This document shows positions 23,247 through 31,504 of a DNA stretch of 49,768 bases, piece by piece. The stretch spans positions 1 to 49,768 of the IMG/VR virus record IMGVR_UViG_3300010885_031374. One strand, given 5' to 3'. The position numbers and the translations under genes are program-made. The notes under the pieces were generated by a model that made no database searches, was not told the origin of the DNA, and saw only the letters and a list, made by a program, of their open reading frames with translations. Origin of the DNA: a virus. Within the stretch, counting starts at the first letter, position 1. Each line of letters begins with the position of its first letter.

Positions 23247-23783
23247 TTAGGCGGCGGCAGTTGCTTGGACGACCTTGGGAGGGCGGCCACGGCGCTTGAT
23301 TGGTTCGGATATAGGCGCGGATGCGGCGATTGCCGCCGCAAGAGCCGAGGCTTTTTTCTCGGCAAGGATTTCAATTGCCTTCTTGCGGAGGGTAATCATT
23401 CCAAAGCCGAGATTGCGGCAGCCCTCGTCGGAGAGAAGCGCCATTTGTTCGACGCTCTCAATTCCGCTGAGATTGAACCGGGTAATCTCGTTCTCGCTAA
23501 GGCCAAGAACTTCCAACCCGATCCCTTCAGCTTTGGGAGCCGATCCCTTAAAAGCCGCCCAAGCGTCTGGGAATCGCTCGATATGCTGGTTCTGCTCGCC
23601 TGGGCGCATTTTGCGGCATCCAACCTCATTGCCGTTTATCGAGCGTTCATAGAGGACGGTAAACCGCTTGTAGATTTTCTCGTCGGCCGCCCGTGAGGCT
23701 GCTAAATCCTCAACGTCTAGAAAATCGAATTTTCCAAGCACCGATCTATCGTTGGCCGATGGGTACCACTTACCTTCAGACAT
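23247..23783 (-). CDS. Structural-region protein with HhH-like core and AT-hook tail
   Basis: A 178-residue protein. The first half contains VLYERSINGNEVGCRKM; the middle has a helix-hairpin-helix-like stretch (FNLSGIESVEQMALLSD); and the C terminus has an Ala-rich helix and KRRGRPPK, an AT-hook-like basic motif. It is between the adaptor and a small structural protein. A DNA-contacting head-completion protein is possible. No family named. Confidence 0.6.
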   Translation of the reverse strand: MSEGKWYPSANDRSVLGKFDFLDVEDLAASRAADEKIYKRFTVLYERSINGNEVGCRKMRPGEQNQHIERFPDAWAAFKGSAPKAEGIGLEVLGLSENEITRFNLSGIESVEQMALLSDEGCRNLGFGMITLRKKAIEILAEKKASALAAAIAASAPISEPIKRRGRPPKVVQATAAA

Positions 23784-23797
23784 AAACGCTCCTGGGG

Positions 23798-24142
23798 TTA
23801 CGTCGTCACCACATTGATTGCGGTGGACGACAAAAAGAGGAATATCGCGGCCCGCCCAGCCGGGAGATTCAGCGCAAGGTTGGCGGCTTGGCCGTTGAAA
23901 GCCGAGCCCACGGGCGGATAGACCAACAAGCTCGTGCCCGTGGCGGCAGAGGTATGATTGCCGACCGAGCGCATTTGGAACGCATTGCCGGTGGCCAGAA
24001 TAACCCCTTGCCCTGCGGTTACGGTGGTCACAGAAACATTGTCCGCCGTGCAGAGGGTGGCGGTGGCTTGCGTGGTGCCAGCCGAGGAAAGCCCAGTGGC
24101 GACATCGCCAACAATTGCTACGGCGGATTGCTGAATTGGCAT
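23798..24142 (-). CDS. Small structural protein (decoration/stabiliser-like)
   Basis: A 114-residue protein read from MPIQQSAVAIVGDVA; the in-frame extension upstream overlaps the glycosyltransferase end and is unlikely. The sequence is Thr/Ala/Val-rich with no strongly charged segment and looks beta-rich, as do small head decoration proteins. It has one base between it and the upstream gene. No family recognised. Confidence 0.55.
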   Translation of the reverse strand: MPIQQSAVAIVGDVATGLSSAGTTQATATLCTADNVSVTTVTAGQGVILATGNAFQMRSVGNHTSAATGTSLLVYPPVGSAFNGQAANLALNLPAGRAAIFLFLSSTAINVVTT

Positions 24143-24143
24143 C

Positions 24144-24794
24144 TTAGGTTTCCTTGTCCCAAAGCTGTTGTGCCCAATCCACGCCTGAAGCGTGAGGGCG
24201 AGGAAGGCCGTGAAAGAGCAACACCCGGCAACCAACGGGAAGCCGGTTGATCGGCCGGGCGTCTTTCTTGAAAGAGCAAAACTGGCGGGGGAATAAGTCC
24301 TGCCACAAATCGACCTTGAGGCCGCCCATCATTGCCTCGATCCAGCGTTGATCGCCGTTGCGATCAAACATTGGACAATTGGCCTGAACCCATTTGGTCC
24401 AGATATGGTCTAGGGTTCCCGCCTCCCACGCCATCACCGAGGAGCCGAAATGCTCCTGAAAATAAACGTCTTGCAAGATAGCGAACGGCCCGCGATAGGC
24501 CGCAATGTCATCAATGTTTCCAGTGATAATCGTATCAAGGTCAATGAATAGAACCCTCTCGCCAGGATCAAACGCCCCCGGCTTGAAAAGCTCTAACTTG
24601 TGCCACCAGCTCTGCGGGCCCTCCTGGGCCTTTATGGCGTCAACCCCCCTGGGAAGAGTGCTTGTGTCGTCTGTCAGGCAAACGCCTCTCCACGGGGTCG
24701 TGAGGTTCTTTGCAATGCCGTCATAGAGCTTGGCGAGATATTCGGCCCCGCGCCCGCAATAGTTTCCGGTCTGCACCGTTGCAATGGTCAGCAT
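24144..24794 (-). CDS. Glycosyltransferase, GT8-like
   Basis: A 216-residue protein from MLTIATVQTGNYCGRGAEYL. The motif VLFIDLDTIITGNID carries the DxD metal-binding pair of GT-A glycosyltransferases. FKPGAFDPGERV before it and a later CRVLLFHGLPRPH match the glycosyltransferase 8-like family, which uses nucleotide sugars. It overlaps the DUF115-FkbM gene by seven bases and so is translated with it. The target may be a virion protein, a host glycan or DNA; the sequence does not decide. Confidence 0.8.
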   Translation of the reverse strand: MLTIATVQTGNYCGRGAEYLAKLYDGIAKNLTTPWRGVCLTDDTSTLPRGVDAIKAQEGPQSWWHKLELFKPGAFDPGERVLFIDLDTIITGNIDDIAAYRGPFAILQDVYFQEHFGSSVMAWEAGTLDHIWTKWVQANCPMFDRNGDQRWIEAMMGGLKVDLWQDLFPRQFCSFKKDARPINRLPVGCRVLLFHGLPRPHASGVDWAQQLWDKET

Positions 24795-26233
24795 GGCAGG
24801 AATAGACAATCATTGGCGATTTTGAGGACGGCTTTATACCCGTGGTCTTCAAGCCACATTCTAGCCCCGCCTGGGTTTAGCCCATGCTTTTCCGGCAGAG
24901 AGTTTTCCTCAATAATAATCGCCGGCCTAAAACGGTTTATCGTGTCAGTGCCGCCGATTAGGGCCAACTCCTCGTAGCCCTCAATATCAAGCCAGATCAG
25001 ATCGCAGGCGTCTAATTTTAGATCGTCGATCCGGCGCATTGGAACGTCGCCCTCGCCGCTTATTCTAATGGCCCCTGCATTGTCGGGTTCGGCCTGAATC
25101 ATGCCGACCGTATCGATCCGATCACCTAAAGCCGCATGGTATGCCGCGACATTCCCAATATTCTTGTCAATGTTCTTCGACAGGCAGATATAATTCTGCA
25201 TGTCCGGTTCGAACGTGTGAACGTGGTTGAAATACTGGGCAAGGTGAGCGGGATAAACCCCCACATTCCCCCCTGCTTGGATTGCCAATCTGCGGTTATT
25301 AACATGGGCCATGAACTGATCCATGCTCTTGACTTCTTCGCGAATGGCCAGCGCGCCCATTACGTCGCCAGCGGGCCAGATAAAATCATCCGTCAACATC
25401 TTGGGCTTTTCCCTGCCCTCATGCTTGCCGGGATTGCGGCGCTTCCATTCAGCGAACTTCGATTGCAATAATCCATCGCCGTGAACCGTGATCGAAATCG
25501 GCTCAACGTCGGGATGCTGTAGGCGCCCCATCCAGCCTAGAAAATCGGATACTTGGCCAATGAAATTAATCCGCGTTTGATAGCCGTCAAACGTGATCCA
25601 ATCCGTCTTGGCGTCCTGATGGTCGGGGTAGGCGTGAGACGCCTTGCCTCGCTTGGGGTCGATCCTGAATGAGGAATCTAGCCCATGAAGATGAAAGTTT
25701 CTAAAGCCGCAAGTGTATCCGAGGGTCAGCCAGCGAAGGCCCATGGTGGACCCGCCGCCGATCGTCAGAGATTCCGGTTCCAGCTCGTCCAGGATAGCCT
25801 CGCCGCCGGGGATCGAGGAAACATTCCAGCGGACCACATAACAGCCGGCGTTGATTAGCTTGTCATAGACGCTAGGGTGAACGGTCGAGGCGAGGAAATA
25901 GTTGACGCTCTTTCTCGGCTCAATAATGTCAACCATGTGCGGGCTGGGGTCGCATACCCCGCATAGGTCAGGAACCACGTCACGGTCCAATAGGAACGAC
26001 AGAGAGCCATTCACGGCTGCGATCTGTCCGGTTAGCTCCTTATAGGTATCTTCAAGGCTAGGCCCGCCCCCGGCTACGCTAAGCTCCAAAGCGTGGGGTT
26101 GGCACCTTGTAACGACCGGCAAGTTCCTTGCGATAGACGAGCGCATGTTTTCGTGCAGCTGCTCTGGTTTAATCGCTGGAATAAGGGTGAATTTGAAATT
26201 CAGAATTTCGTCCGCTGGCTCAACTGTTTGCAC
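24788..26233 (-). CDS. DUF115 (MAF-like) - FkbM methyltransferase fusion
   Basis: A 481-residue protein starting at GTG 26233 with AAGGTGG upstream. The N-terminal half matches DUF115/MAF-type proteins: VAGGGPSLEDTYKEL, VVPDLCGVCDPSP, TIGGGSTMGLRWLTLGYTCG and FHLHGLDSSF. The C-terminal half is an FkbM-type SAM methyltransferase: AIQAGGNVGVYPAHLAQYF, HTFEPDMQNYICLSKN, AAYHAALGDR, DLIWLDIEGYEELALIGG. DUF115 enzymes act in flagellin glycosylation and sugar or pterin transfer, while FkbM enzymes O-methylate sugars. With the next glycosyltransferase, it may add and cap a glycan. Both domains are usually separate proteins. Confidence 0.8.
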   Translation of the reverse strand: MQTVEPADEILNFKFTLIPAIKPEQLHENMRSSIARNLPVVTRCQPHALELSVAGGGPSLEDTYKELTGQIAAVNGSLSFLLDRDVVPDLCGVCDPSPHMVDIIEPRKSVNYFLASTVHPSVYDKLINAGCYVVRWNVSSIPGGEAILDELEPESLTIGGGSTMGLRWLTLGYTCGFRNFHLHGLDSSFRIDPKRGKASHAYPDHQDAKTDWITFDGYQTRINFIGQVSDFLGWMGRLQHPDVEPISITVHGDGLLQSKFAEWKRRNPGKHEGREKPKMLTDDFIWPAGDVMGALAIREEVKSMDQFMAHVNNRRLAIQAGGNVGVYPAHLAQYFNHVHTFEPDMQNYICLSKNIDKNIGNVAAYHAALGDRIDTVGMIQAEPDNAGAIRISGEGDVPMRRIDDLKLDACDLIWLDIEGYEELALIGGTDTINRFRPAIIIEENSLPEKHGLNPGGARMWLEDHGYKAVLKIANDCLFLPC

Positions 26234-26255
26234 AATCCACCTTGGGTTGGAGAAA

Positions 26256-26283
26256 TGGGGGCGGGAGTTTATTCCCGCCCCCA
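26256..26283 (-). terminator. GC-rich hairpin after the capsid genes
   Basis: Eleven-base perfect arms (26256-26266 and 26273-26283) around a six-base loop, followed on the minus strand by ATTTCT. It lies between the decoration gene and the glycan-enzyme genes, where partial termination would keep capsid transcripts high. The T run is short, so it may act as an attenuator. Confidence 0.65.
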
Positions 26284-26289
26284 GAGTTG

Positions 26290-26793
26290 TTAGTTCGACA
26301 GAACGACGCGGTTAAGCGTGAACGGCCGATTGATGTTGTAGGTATCGAGGAAGGTACCCACGACATGCACAGTGGTCGTCTTGCGGGCATTAAGCACCGA
26401 ATCGCCAATCACTGACGCATCATCCACCGAACCGGCAGTGGCGGTGAGCCACAGGAAGCCGGTAGAGTGAGTGATCGAGGTCAGGCCGAGAGCCTGAGCC
26501 ACGCCGTTAATCTGATACCAGCCATAGGAAGTCGTGGTGGTGTTGGTGGACATGGAAACGGCAAGCGGATAGTTGCCGTTAGCGACCGCCAGCACCGACG
26601 TGCCCAGCGCGGGAGAGTAGCCTACCCAAGAGCCGACTGCCGTAGAGGCAACGCCCTTAAGATAGATAAACTCGCCTTCGCCATAGGTGGGGTCGGCCGC
26701 TTTGATGATCGTGCCAAGCGGTTGGTTCTGCGTGGTGCTCTTCTGGTTGATCGCCTGAGCACCCACCACAGGGCTAGTGAGATTATAAGCCAT
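26290..26793 (-). CDS. Head decoration / capsid-stabilising protein
   Basis: A 167-residue protein directly downstream of the major capsid gene. It starts MAYNLTSPVVGAQAI, and includes GEGEFIYLKGVAS, GWYQINGVAQALG and FLWLTATAGSVDDA. These strand-rich segments with Gly turns are typical of small decoration proteins that follow the major capsid gene in many phages (gpD-like position). The assignment is by position and composition. Confidence 0.6.
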   Translation of the reverse strand: MAYNLTSPVVGAQAINQKSTTQNQPLGTIIKAADPTYGEGEFIYLKGVASTAVGSWVGYSPALGTSVLAVANGNYPLAVSMSTNTTTTSYGWYQINGVAQALGLTSITHSTGFLWLTATAGSVDDASVIGDSVLNARKTTTVHVVGTFLDTYNINRPFTLNRVVLSN

Positions 26794-26817
26794 GTAAGTT
26801 TTCCTTTCGTGTGGTGA

Positions 26818-27789
26818 CTACGCGCAGACGACGCCCTGCAGGATGCGGTTGCTAACTGTCATGTTTCCCTTCCAGTAGATCGGGACGACAGTGCCGTCTT
26901 GGTTCACAGACGACTTCTCGTCGAGGGTGACGAAGTTGAAGTCGCTATGGGGACGGAAGTGCAAGTAGTCGCTATTCAACGCGTACATGTGGTTTGCCGG
27001 CGCGGAGGAGTCGAAAAACACGTCCGCAACGCCGCCCCAAAACTTCAGGGAGGCAAAGCCAGCACCGGCCGTATCGGCGCTCTGGAAGCGCTGATTAGCC
27101 TGGAGGCTTTCCAGGTAATACGAGAAGTAGGTCGTATCACCCACGAACATATCCGGCCTATCGCGGCCACGAGTGGCGTTGATATAGACCGTGTTCATGG
27201 CGTGCTGGATCGTGGTCGAAGACGCCGTGACCGAGTTCGTGGAAAAATCGTAGAACTGATTTCTCCACCAGGTCTGAGTGTCCTGCGCAATGCCGCCAGG
27301 TGAGCTGGAAGCGGTCGGCAAGTCGGCGACAAGAAGCTGAAGGCCGCCAATCGTCTTGGAACTAAACTCAGTGCCAAGCGCAAACAGGCCGTCGGCAACG
27401 GTGTTCTGCATGGTCTTTTCCGCAACTGAAATGCGGGACTTGACCAGGTTAAACACAGCTTCCTTAGTGCCGCTGTTCTGGGCTTTCTCAAGTCCAGAGA
27501 TAACAACATTACAGTTTAACTCTTTCCAGCTGAACGAAGCCGAAGTCAAAACGTCTGACTGCGACACGTCCAAAACTTCGAGGCCGGAATACCATTTTAC
27601 GGTCGAGTTCTGGGCATACATAAGGTTTTCAAGCAACGTGGCGCCGCCAGGAGCGGGGTCCGCATTGCCCTTCGACTTCATGCGCTCAAGCAAGGGGTTG
27701 TGAGTGAGGACGTTATCGCTCATCTGCGAGCGATAGTTATTAAGCGTGGTGGTGACGATTTCGGTATAGGTACTCGACGGGATCGCCAT
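26818..27789 (-). CDS. Major capsid protein
   Basis: A 323-residue protein with a strong SD (AAAGGACGG). The N-terminal helix (STYTEIVTTTLNNYRSQM) with DNVLTHNPLLERMKSKG, then the extended loop (FSWKELNCNVVISGLEKAQ), then DGLFALGTEFSSKTIGGL match major capsid proteins of HK97 fold found with a separate scaffold. It follows the scaffolding gene. Length is normal for a shell protein without a fused delta domain. Confidence 0.8.
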   Translation of the reverse strand: MAIPSSTYTEIVTTTLNNYRSQMSDNVLTHNPLLERMKSKGNADPAPGGATLLENLMYAQNSTVKWYSGLEVLDVSQSDVLTSASFSWKELNCNVVISGLEKAQNSGTKEAVFNLVKSRISVAEKTMQNTVADGLFALGTEFSSKTIGGLQLLVADLPTASSSPGGIAQDTQTWWRNQFYDFSTNSVTASSTTIQHAMNTVYINATRGRDRPDMFVGDTTYFSYYLESLQANQRFQSADTAGAGFASLKFWGGVADVFFDSSAPANHMYALNSDYLHFRPHSDFNFVTLDEKSSVNQDGTVVPIYWKGNMTVSNRILQGVVCA

Positions 27790-27812
27790 TGATCCGTCCT
27801 TTCATGGATTAT

Positions 27813-29000
27813 CTAGGCGCTGATACCGCCCATTGCACCACGAAGGGCATCCGTAAGAGTTTTTGGCTTGTTCCTCAGTCCGCTAGTTGGGGCGTTTGGC
27901 TTGATTGCCGGGGATGCCCGGCGAGCCTTTTCAACGTCCTGTTGCTTGCGCTGCTCGGCCTTCGCCCGCGCCAACTCAGAATCCATGACATTCTTTCTTA
28001 GGCTCGGCTCGGCATAGATTGCCGTCTCATAAGCCTGAGCGAGACGATCGCTAATGTCGGGGATATTCTTGATGGTCGGATGGGAGGCGCAGAGTTGCGC
28101 GATTACTTCTTTCACCTGATCGAAGTAGGGATGGGCGGGGGAACCGGCCTCATCGGTGGCATCGCGGAATTTCGCAATGACATCGCCGGCAGATGCCAAG
28201 CGGCCTTCATACTCAGTGGCCGCTTGCTGTTGCTGGTATCTCTCTCGGGCTGCCTCGCGCTGCTGGAGCGTTTGCACAGTCGCCTGGAGCTGTTGGAGTT
28301 GCGGGTCGATCTGGGGAGGCTGATATGCCTGCCCGTCCTGTCCCGCTGCGAAATATTCAGGGAACGCCTGTCGAGGGTCGATCCGCGCTTGCGTCATTAC
28401 CCATCGGACATAACCGGCCGGGTCTTTCGTCGCGTAGTCGTTGAGCTTCAGCAGATGGTTGATGCCATCCACCTCGTTCATTCCGACTTGGCGAAGCTGT
28501 TCCCGGTGGTCGTCACGGATGAGAGATTTTACGCTCTGTGCGAATTTCCTATCCTCGGCTAGTTCCGTCGATTTCCTGGTGAAGCCCGCCTCCAAGTGCT
28601 TGGAACGCTCTAAAAGAAGCTTCTGCGCCTCGGCGGGCAGTTTACCGAACGCATCTCGCGTAGCGGCGTCCCAGTGTGCCGGAGGAGACATTGCCGGGGT
28701 TGCAGGCTTGGCGGCGGTCTTGGTTGCTTCTGCCTCTCTGGCAAAGCGGCCTTTCTCGTCGCGTAGGCGCTGCGCTTTTTCCTCGGCCGTCTCATTCAGC
28801 GCGGGGGCGCTATCTAGAGGGGCATCTTCGGTAGTGGAATCTTCGACCGGCTCAATAGGTTCGGGGTCAAACACCCCTTTGGCGAATGAGTTGTCGTCTG
28901 GCGCAATGTCTCCGATAGCCGCATCGAAGGCTTGCGAAAGAGCGTCCGCCTTACCGGCATTGCCCGCTTCCGGGCCGCTCACGGTATTCTGTAATGCCAT
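27813..29000 (-). CDS. Scaffolding protein
   Basis: A 395-residue highly charged helical protein. It has an acidic, disordered N terminus, a long central coiled-coil stretch rich in Gln (QLQQLQATVQTLQQREAA) and a basic C terminus (RNKPKTLTDALRGAMGG), as in podoviral scaffolds whose C terminus binds the coat. It lies between structural proteins and the major capsid gene, which supports the call. SD TAGGAG upstream. Confidence 0.75.
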   Translation of the reverse strand: MALQNTVSGPEAGNAGKADALSQAFDAAIGDIAPDDNSFAKGVFDPEPIEPVEDSTTEDAPLDSAPALNETAEEKAQRLRDEKGRFAREAEATKTAAKPATPAMSPPAHWDAATRDAFGKLPAEAQKLLLERSKHLEAGFTRKSTELAEDRKFAQSVKSLIRDDHREQLRQVGMNEVDGINHLLKLNDYATKDPAGYVRWVMTQARIDPRQAFPEYFAAGQDGQAYQPPQIDPQLQQLQATVQTLQQREAARERYQQQQAATEYEGRLASAGDVIAKFRDATDEAGSPAHPYFDQVKEVIAQLCASHPTIKNIPDISDRLAQAYETAIYAEPSLRKNVMDSELARAKAEQRKQQDVEKARRASPAIKPNAPTSGLRNKPKTLTDALRGAMGGISA

Positions 29001-29081
29001 AGTGTTGCAGTCTCCTAAAACCGCGTCTGGCTAGGGCCGACTGCGGAGGATTTCGGGGGTAGGTTCTCCCTTGGGCGTGAG

Positions 29082-29102
29082 CTATCCGGAATTCCCGGAT
29101 AG
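29082..29102. promoter_or_regulatory. Palindromic hairpin between scaffold and small structural gene
   Basis: CTATCCGG and CCGGATAG pair around a five-base loop in the 29001-29128 intergenic space. No T run follows on either strand, so a terminator is unlikely; it may be an mRNA-stability hairpin or operator. The rest of this gap holds nothing recognisable. Confidence 0.45.
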
Positions 29103-29128
29103 TTGGCCCTTAGTGAGTGGTGGACTGG

Positions 29129-29365
29129 TTAGACAAACGGGCACTTGTCTTCGACGGTCACAGTAGCGCCGCCGTCAGTTACAACGCGGGTATTGTAGAC
29201 GCCGGATGAGGTGCCGCCGCCCGTTACATGCACCTGGACGCGCCGGCCGGTGCCGATCACGCGCGAATTGGTGGCTGATACCGTGCCTAGAGCGGCCGAT
29301 CCAGCCACCGGGACGCATGTGGCGAGTTCAATTCCCGACTTGTAAATCCGCGCTGCAAGTGCCAT
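29129..29365 (-). CDS. Small structural-region protein
   Basis: A 78-residue strand-rich protein (GRRVQVHVTGGGTSSG, VVTDGGATVTVEDKC) lying between the scaffold and the plus-strand endonuclease gene. The start MALAARIYKSGIEL has AGGGATT upstream. It resembles a small decoration or head-fibre protein. No family named. Confidence 0.6.
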   Translation of the reverse strand: MALAARIYKSGIELATCVPVAGSAALGTVSATNSRVIGTGRRVQVHVTGGGTSSGVYNTRVVTDGGATVTVEDKCPFV

Positions 29366-29406
29366 TATAATAATCCCTATATTTGAGACGACATGAGGAC
29401 CGCACG

Positions 29407-30084
29407 ATGTTGACGGCAGCCCGACTTAAGGAACTTTTGTCCTACGATATCGACACTGGCGTTTTCACTTGCCTCGTATCGAGGGCGCCAGCGAGGGCCG
29501 GGCAGCCTACTGGGTGCCTCAACACGCTAGGGTACACGGTCATTGGTGTAGACCGAAGGCTGTACTTGGCTCATCGCCTTGCCTGGCTGTATGTGCACGG
29601 CAATTGGCCCAATGGAGTAATTGACCACTTAAACGGCAAAAGGTCAGACAACCGACTAGCTAACCTTCAGGATGGGACCCAGAAAGACAACGTTCAGAAT
29701 CCAAACAACCGCCCCAAGGAGAACCAACACGGCGCTACTGGGGTTTCCCGAGACCGCAGGACTGGGCGATGGGCGGCGACCATCCGCCGGGATGGCAAGA
29801 GATACTTCTTGGGGTCTTTTGGAAGCATGCAAGAGGCTGGAGCGGCGTTCGGTGAGGCCGACGCAAAGCTAAGGGCCGGTATAGCCTTACCCCGTACTGA
29901 TGCTACATTGCGCCGGCGTAGCGATAACATAAGCGGGTTCAGGGGCGTCTATTGGGATAAGCAAAGGAAGCGATGGCGGGCCCGGATAACGGTCAGCGGA
30001 AAGAAAACCCACATTGGCCTTTTTGATACGCCAGAATCTGCCCATGCCGCCTATTGCGAGGCCCGAAAGCAGTTGCTCGGTTAA
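29407..30084 (+). CDS. HNH endonuclease with two AP2 DNA-binding domains
   Basis: A 225-residue protein from MLTAARLKELLSYD, with GAGGA eight bases upstream; an ATG at 29383 is in frame but weaker. The HNH core has LAHRLAWLYVHGNWP, IDHLNGKRSDNRLANL and DGTQKDNVQN. Two AP2-type domains follow: GVSRDRRTGRWAATI with YFLGSFGSMQEAG, and GVYWDKQRKRWRARITV with HIGLFDTPESAH. HNH-AP2 proteins are mobile homing endonucleases. It is antisense to the late operon and ends four bases into the convergent gene. Confidence 0.85.
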   Translation: MLTAARLKELLSYDIDTGVFTCLVSRAPARAGQPTGCLNTLGYTVIGVDRRLYLAHRLAWLYVHGNWPNGVIDHLNGKRSDNRLANLQDGTQKDNVQNPNNRPKENQHGATGVSRDRRTGRWAATIRRDGKRYFLGSFGSMQEAGAAFGEADAKLRAGIALPRTDATLRRRSDNISGFRGVYWDKQRKRWRARITVSGKKTHIGLFDTPESAHAAYCEARKQLLG

Positions 30085-30404
30085 AACTGCACCTCTTGAA
30101 CGGTCTGCCGATAAGCATTCTCAAGCGCGCGCTCATTGAGCGGGTTCTGGCGCTTCTGGGCAACGTCGTAATCTCTTTGCTTTAGATCGTTACCGATCTG
30201 GACGACGTTGTGCTTTTTCTCATGTTCACGAAGGGCTGAGCGGGAGCCGACTTCCTTGCCGTCAAGCGGGGAGATGAACGCCTTAATGTCCGGCATGACC
30301 GTGGGGGCACTGCCCTTCTCAGACTTGCGGCGCCAATATTCGTCGGCCTCAAGTACCGACTGACTAGCCTCGTCCCAAATCCACCTTCCGCCGATATTGC
30401 TCAT
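30081..30404 (-). CDS. Hypothetical virion-region protein
   Basis: A 107-residue protein from MSNIGGRWIWDEASQSV, starting with an ATGA overlap on a 36-residue gene. It includes ADEYWRRKSEKG, then AFISPLDGKEVGSRSALREHEKKHN, a zinc-finger-lookalike His pair without cysteines, and a charged helix. Similar small charged proteins lie between portal and capsid genes of related phages. Function unknown. Confidence 0.6.
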   Translation of the reverse strand: MSNIGGRWIWDEASQSVLEADEYWRRKSEKGSAPTVMPDIKAFISPLDGKEVGSRSALREHEKKHNVVQIGNDLKQRDYDVAQKRQNPLNERALENAYRQTVQEVQF

Positions 30405-30511
30405 TGCTGCATCCATTTTACGATAGGCAGCGAGACGGCGGCTACCTTAGCCGTCAGTTCTCGCTTGGCCTTCTTGATGGCCCGAATAAGGGCCTTGTGA
30501 GCGCGGGTCAT
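30401..30511 (-). CDS. 36-residue Lys-rich small protein
   Basis: This reading frame was found from its coupling. Its ATG overlaps the previous stop as TAATG at 30509-30513, and its stop overlaps the next start as ATGA at 30401-30404. The product is a basic amphipathic helix (HKALIRAIKKAKRELTAKV) with a hydrophobic end. Two-sided overlap makes it likely to be translated. Function unknown; DNA contact is possible given its charge. Confidence 0.55.
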   Translation of the reverse strand: MTRAHKALIRAIKKAKRELTAKVAAVSLPIVKWMQQ

Positions 30512-30825
30512 TAGGTGCGGTAAACAATCGTGATGTCGTCCGCAGCGCCGGTTAGGATGGTGATCCCGTTGGCCATGTCGGCCCCATAGGGGAGGACGTA
30601 CTGATTTTGTAGCAATGTGGCGGGATGCGTGATCGTGCCGACCTTAGTCCCGCTCGCGGCGCTCGCATTGTCGTAGATCGTAATGACGCCGTTTACGAGG
30701 GCCTTGTTGCAGACGATGGCAACCAAAGTGGCCGGGGCTGCCGCAACAACCGTCGTGGTGGCGCTGGCGATGTTGGTGTATTTATTGCCGCCGGGATATG
30801 AGGTCGTCGGGTTAAATGTCGGCAT
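30511..30825 (-). CDS. Small strand-rich structural protein
   Basis: A 104-residue protein starting MPTFNPTTSYPGGNKY. ATLVAIVCNKALVNGVITIYDN followed by GTKVGTITHPATLLQNQYVL has the pattern of small phage structural proteins with a beta-sandwich fold, often decoration proteins. It ends with a TAATG overlap with a mini gene. No family named. Confidence 0.6.
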   Translation of the reverse strand: MPTFNPTTSYPGGNKYTNIASATTTVVAAAPATLVAIVCNKALVNGVITIYDNASAASGTKVGTITHPATLLQNQYVLPYGADMANGITILTGAADDITIVYRT

Positions 30826-30835
30826 GTGGGTATCC

Positions 30836-31285
30836 TTAAGCCATGAGGAGGATTAAAACGTCCTCCTCGTCCTGTTCCATTTCTCGAATTAGCCGCGCCC
30901 GCTCTTGAGCAAGCCTCGACCGAGCGGCAATCGCCGCAATGATTTCCTGCGCCCTAGCGAGATCGAGGGCATTGGACCAATCCACCCTTGGGGCTGCAAT
31001 GGCCCTGGGAGCCGTTACGGTGGCCTTCGCCTCTTGCGGGGCATCCGTAGCCGGAACGCCAAAGGATCGCTCGTAAGCCGCCTCTAGGGCCTTGGTTAGC
31101 TTAGCGGATAGTTCTACTCGCCTATCCTCGCGGGCCTTGAAGGCTTTCTCGGCTTGGCGGCGGAGGCGCTTGATCTCACCATCGGATACATAATCCGCGC
31201 CGTCGTGTGTGTCGGCGACGGCCGCCAGGGCCGGGACAAACGCCGTTGCCAATGGTAACTGGGAGAACGAGCCTGAACCAAACAT
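30836..31285 (-). CDS. Helical hypothetical protein
   Basis: A 149-residue protein. The middle is a long charged helix (EIKRLRRQAEKAFKAREDRR), followed by an Ala/Pro-rich linker and a second helix (AQEIIAAIAARSRLAQERARL) ending in EEDVLILLMA. It has no catalytic motif. It lies in a run of small proteins between the capsid and portal genes. Function unknown. Confidence 0.55.
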   Translation of the reverse strand: MFGSGSFSQLPLATAFVPALAAVADTHDGADYVSDGEIKRLRRQAEKAFKAREDRRVELSAKLTKALEAAYERSFGVPATDAPQEAKATVTAPRAIAAPRVDWSNALDLARAQEIIAAIAARSRLAQERARLIREMEQDEEDVLILLMA

Positions 31286-31307
31286 CAGCCCGTCTCCGTT
31301 GCGTTAT

Positions 31308-31496
31308 TTACGGCGTGGCAATGGCGTCTAGAAGGCTCTGGAAGGCCTGAGCCGCCCCATCGTGCGCGTTGGCCTGGGCCTGCTGCTGGGCTTGGGCGAT
31401 GCGATGCTCCTGAATGCGGGCCTTCAGCCACTCAGCCGAGCCGGGCTTGGGCGTCTTTTCGGCATCCATAGAAATATGCTCCATTTCTTCAGACAT
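31308..31496 (-). CDS. Small Gln/Ala-rich protein
   Basis: A 62-residue protein with MSEEMEHISMDAEK, then PGSAEWLKARIQEH and a Gln/Ala-rich helix. The SD AGGAG overlaps the stop codon of the frameshifted gene upstream. Function unknown. Confidence 0.55.
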   Translation of the reverse strand: MSEEMEHISMDAEKTPKPGSAEWLKARIQEHRIAQAQQQAQANAHDGAAQAFQSLLDAIATP

Positions 31497-31504
31497 AAAC
31501 GCTC

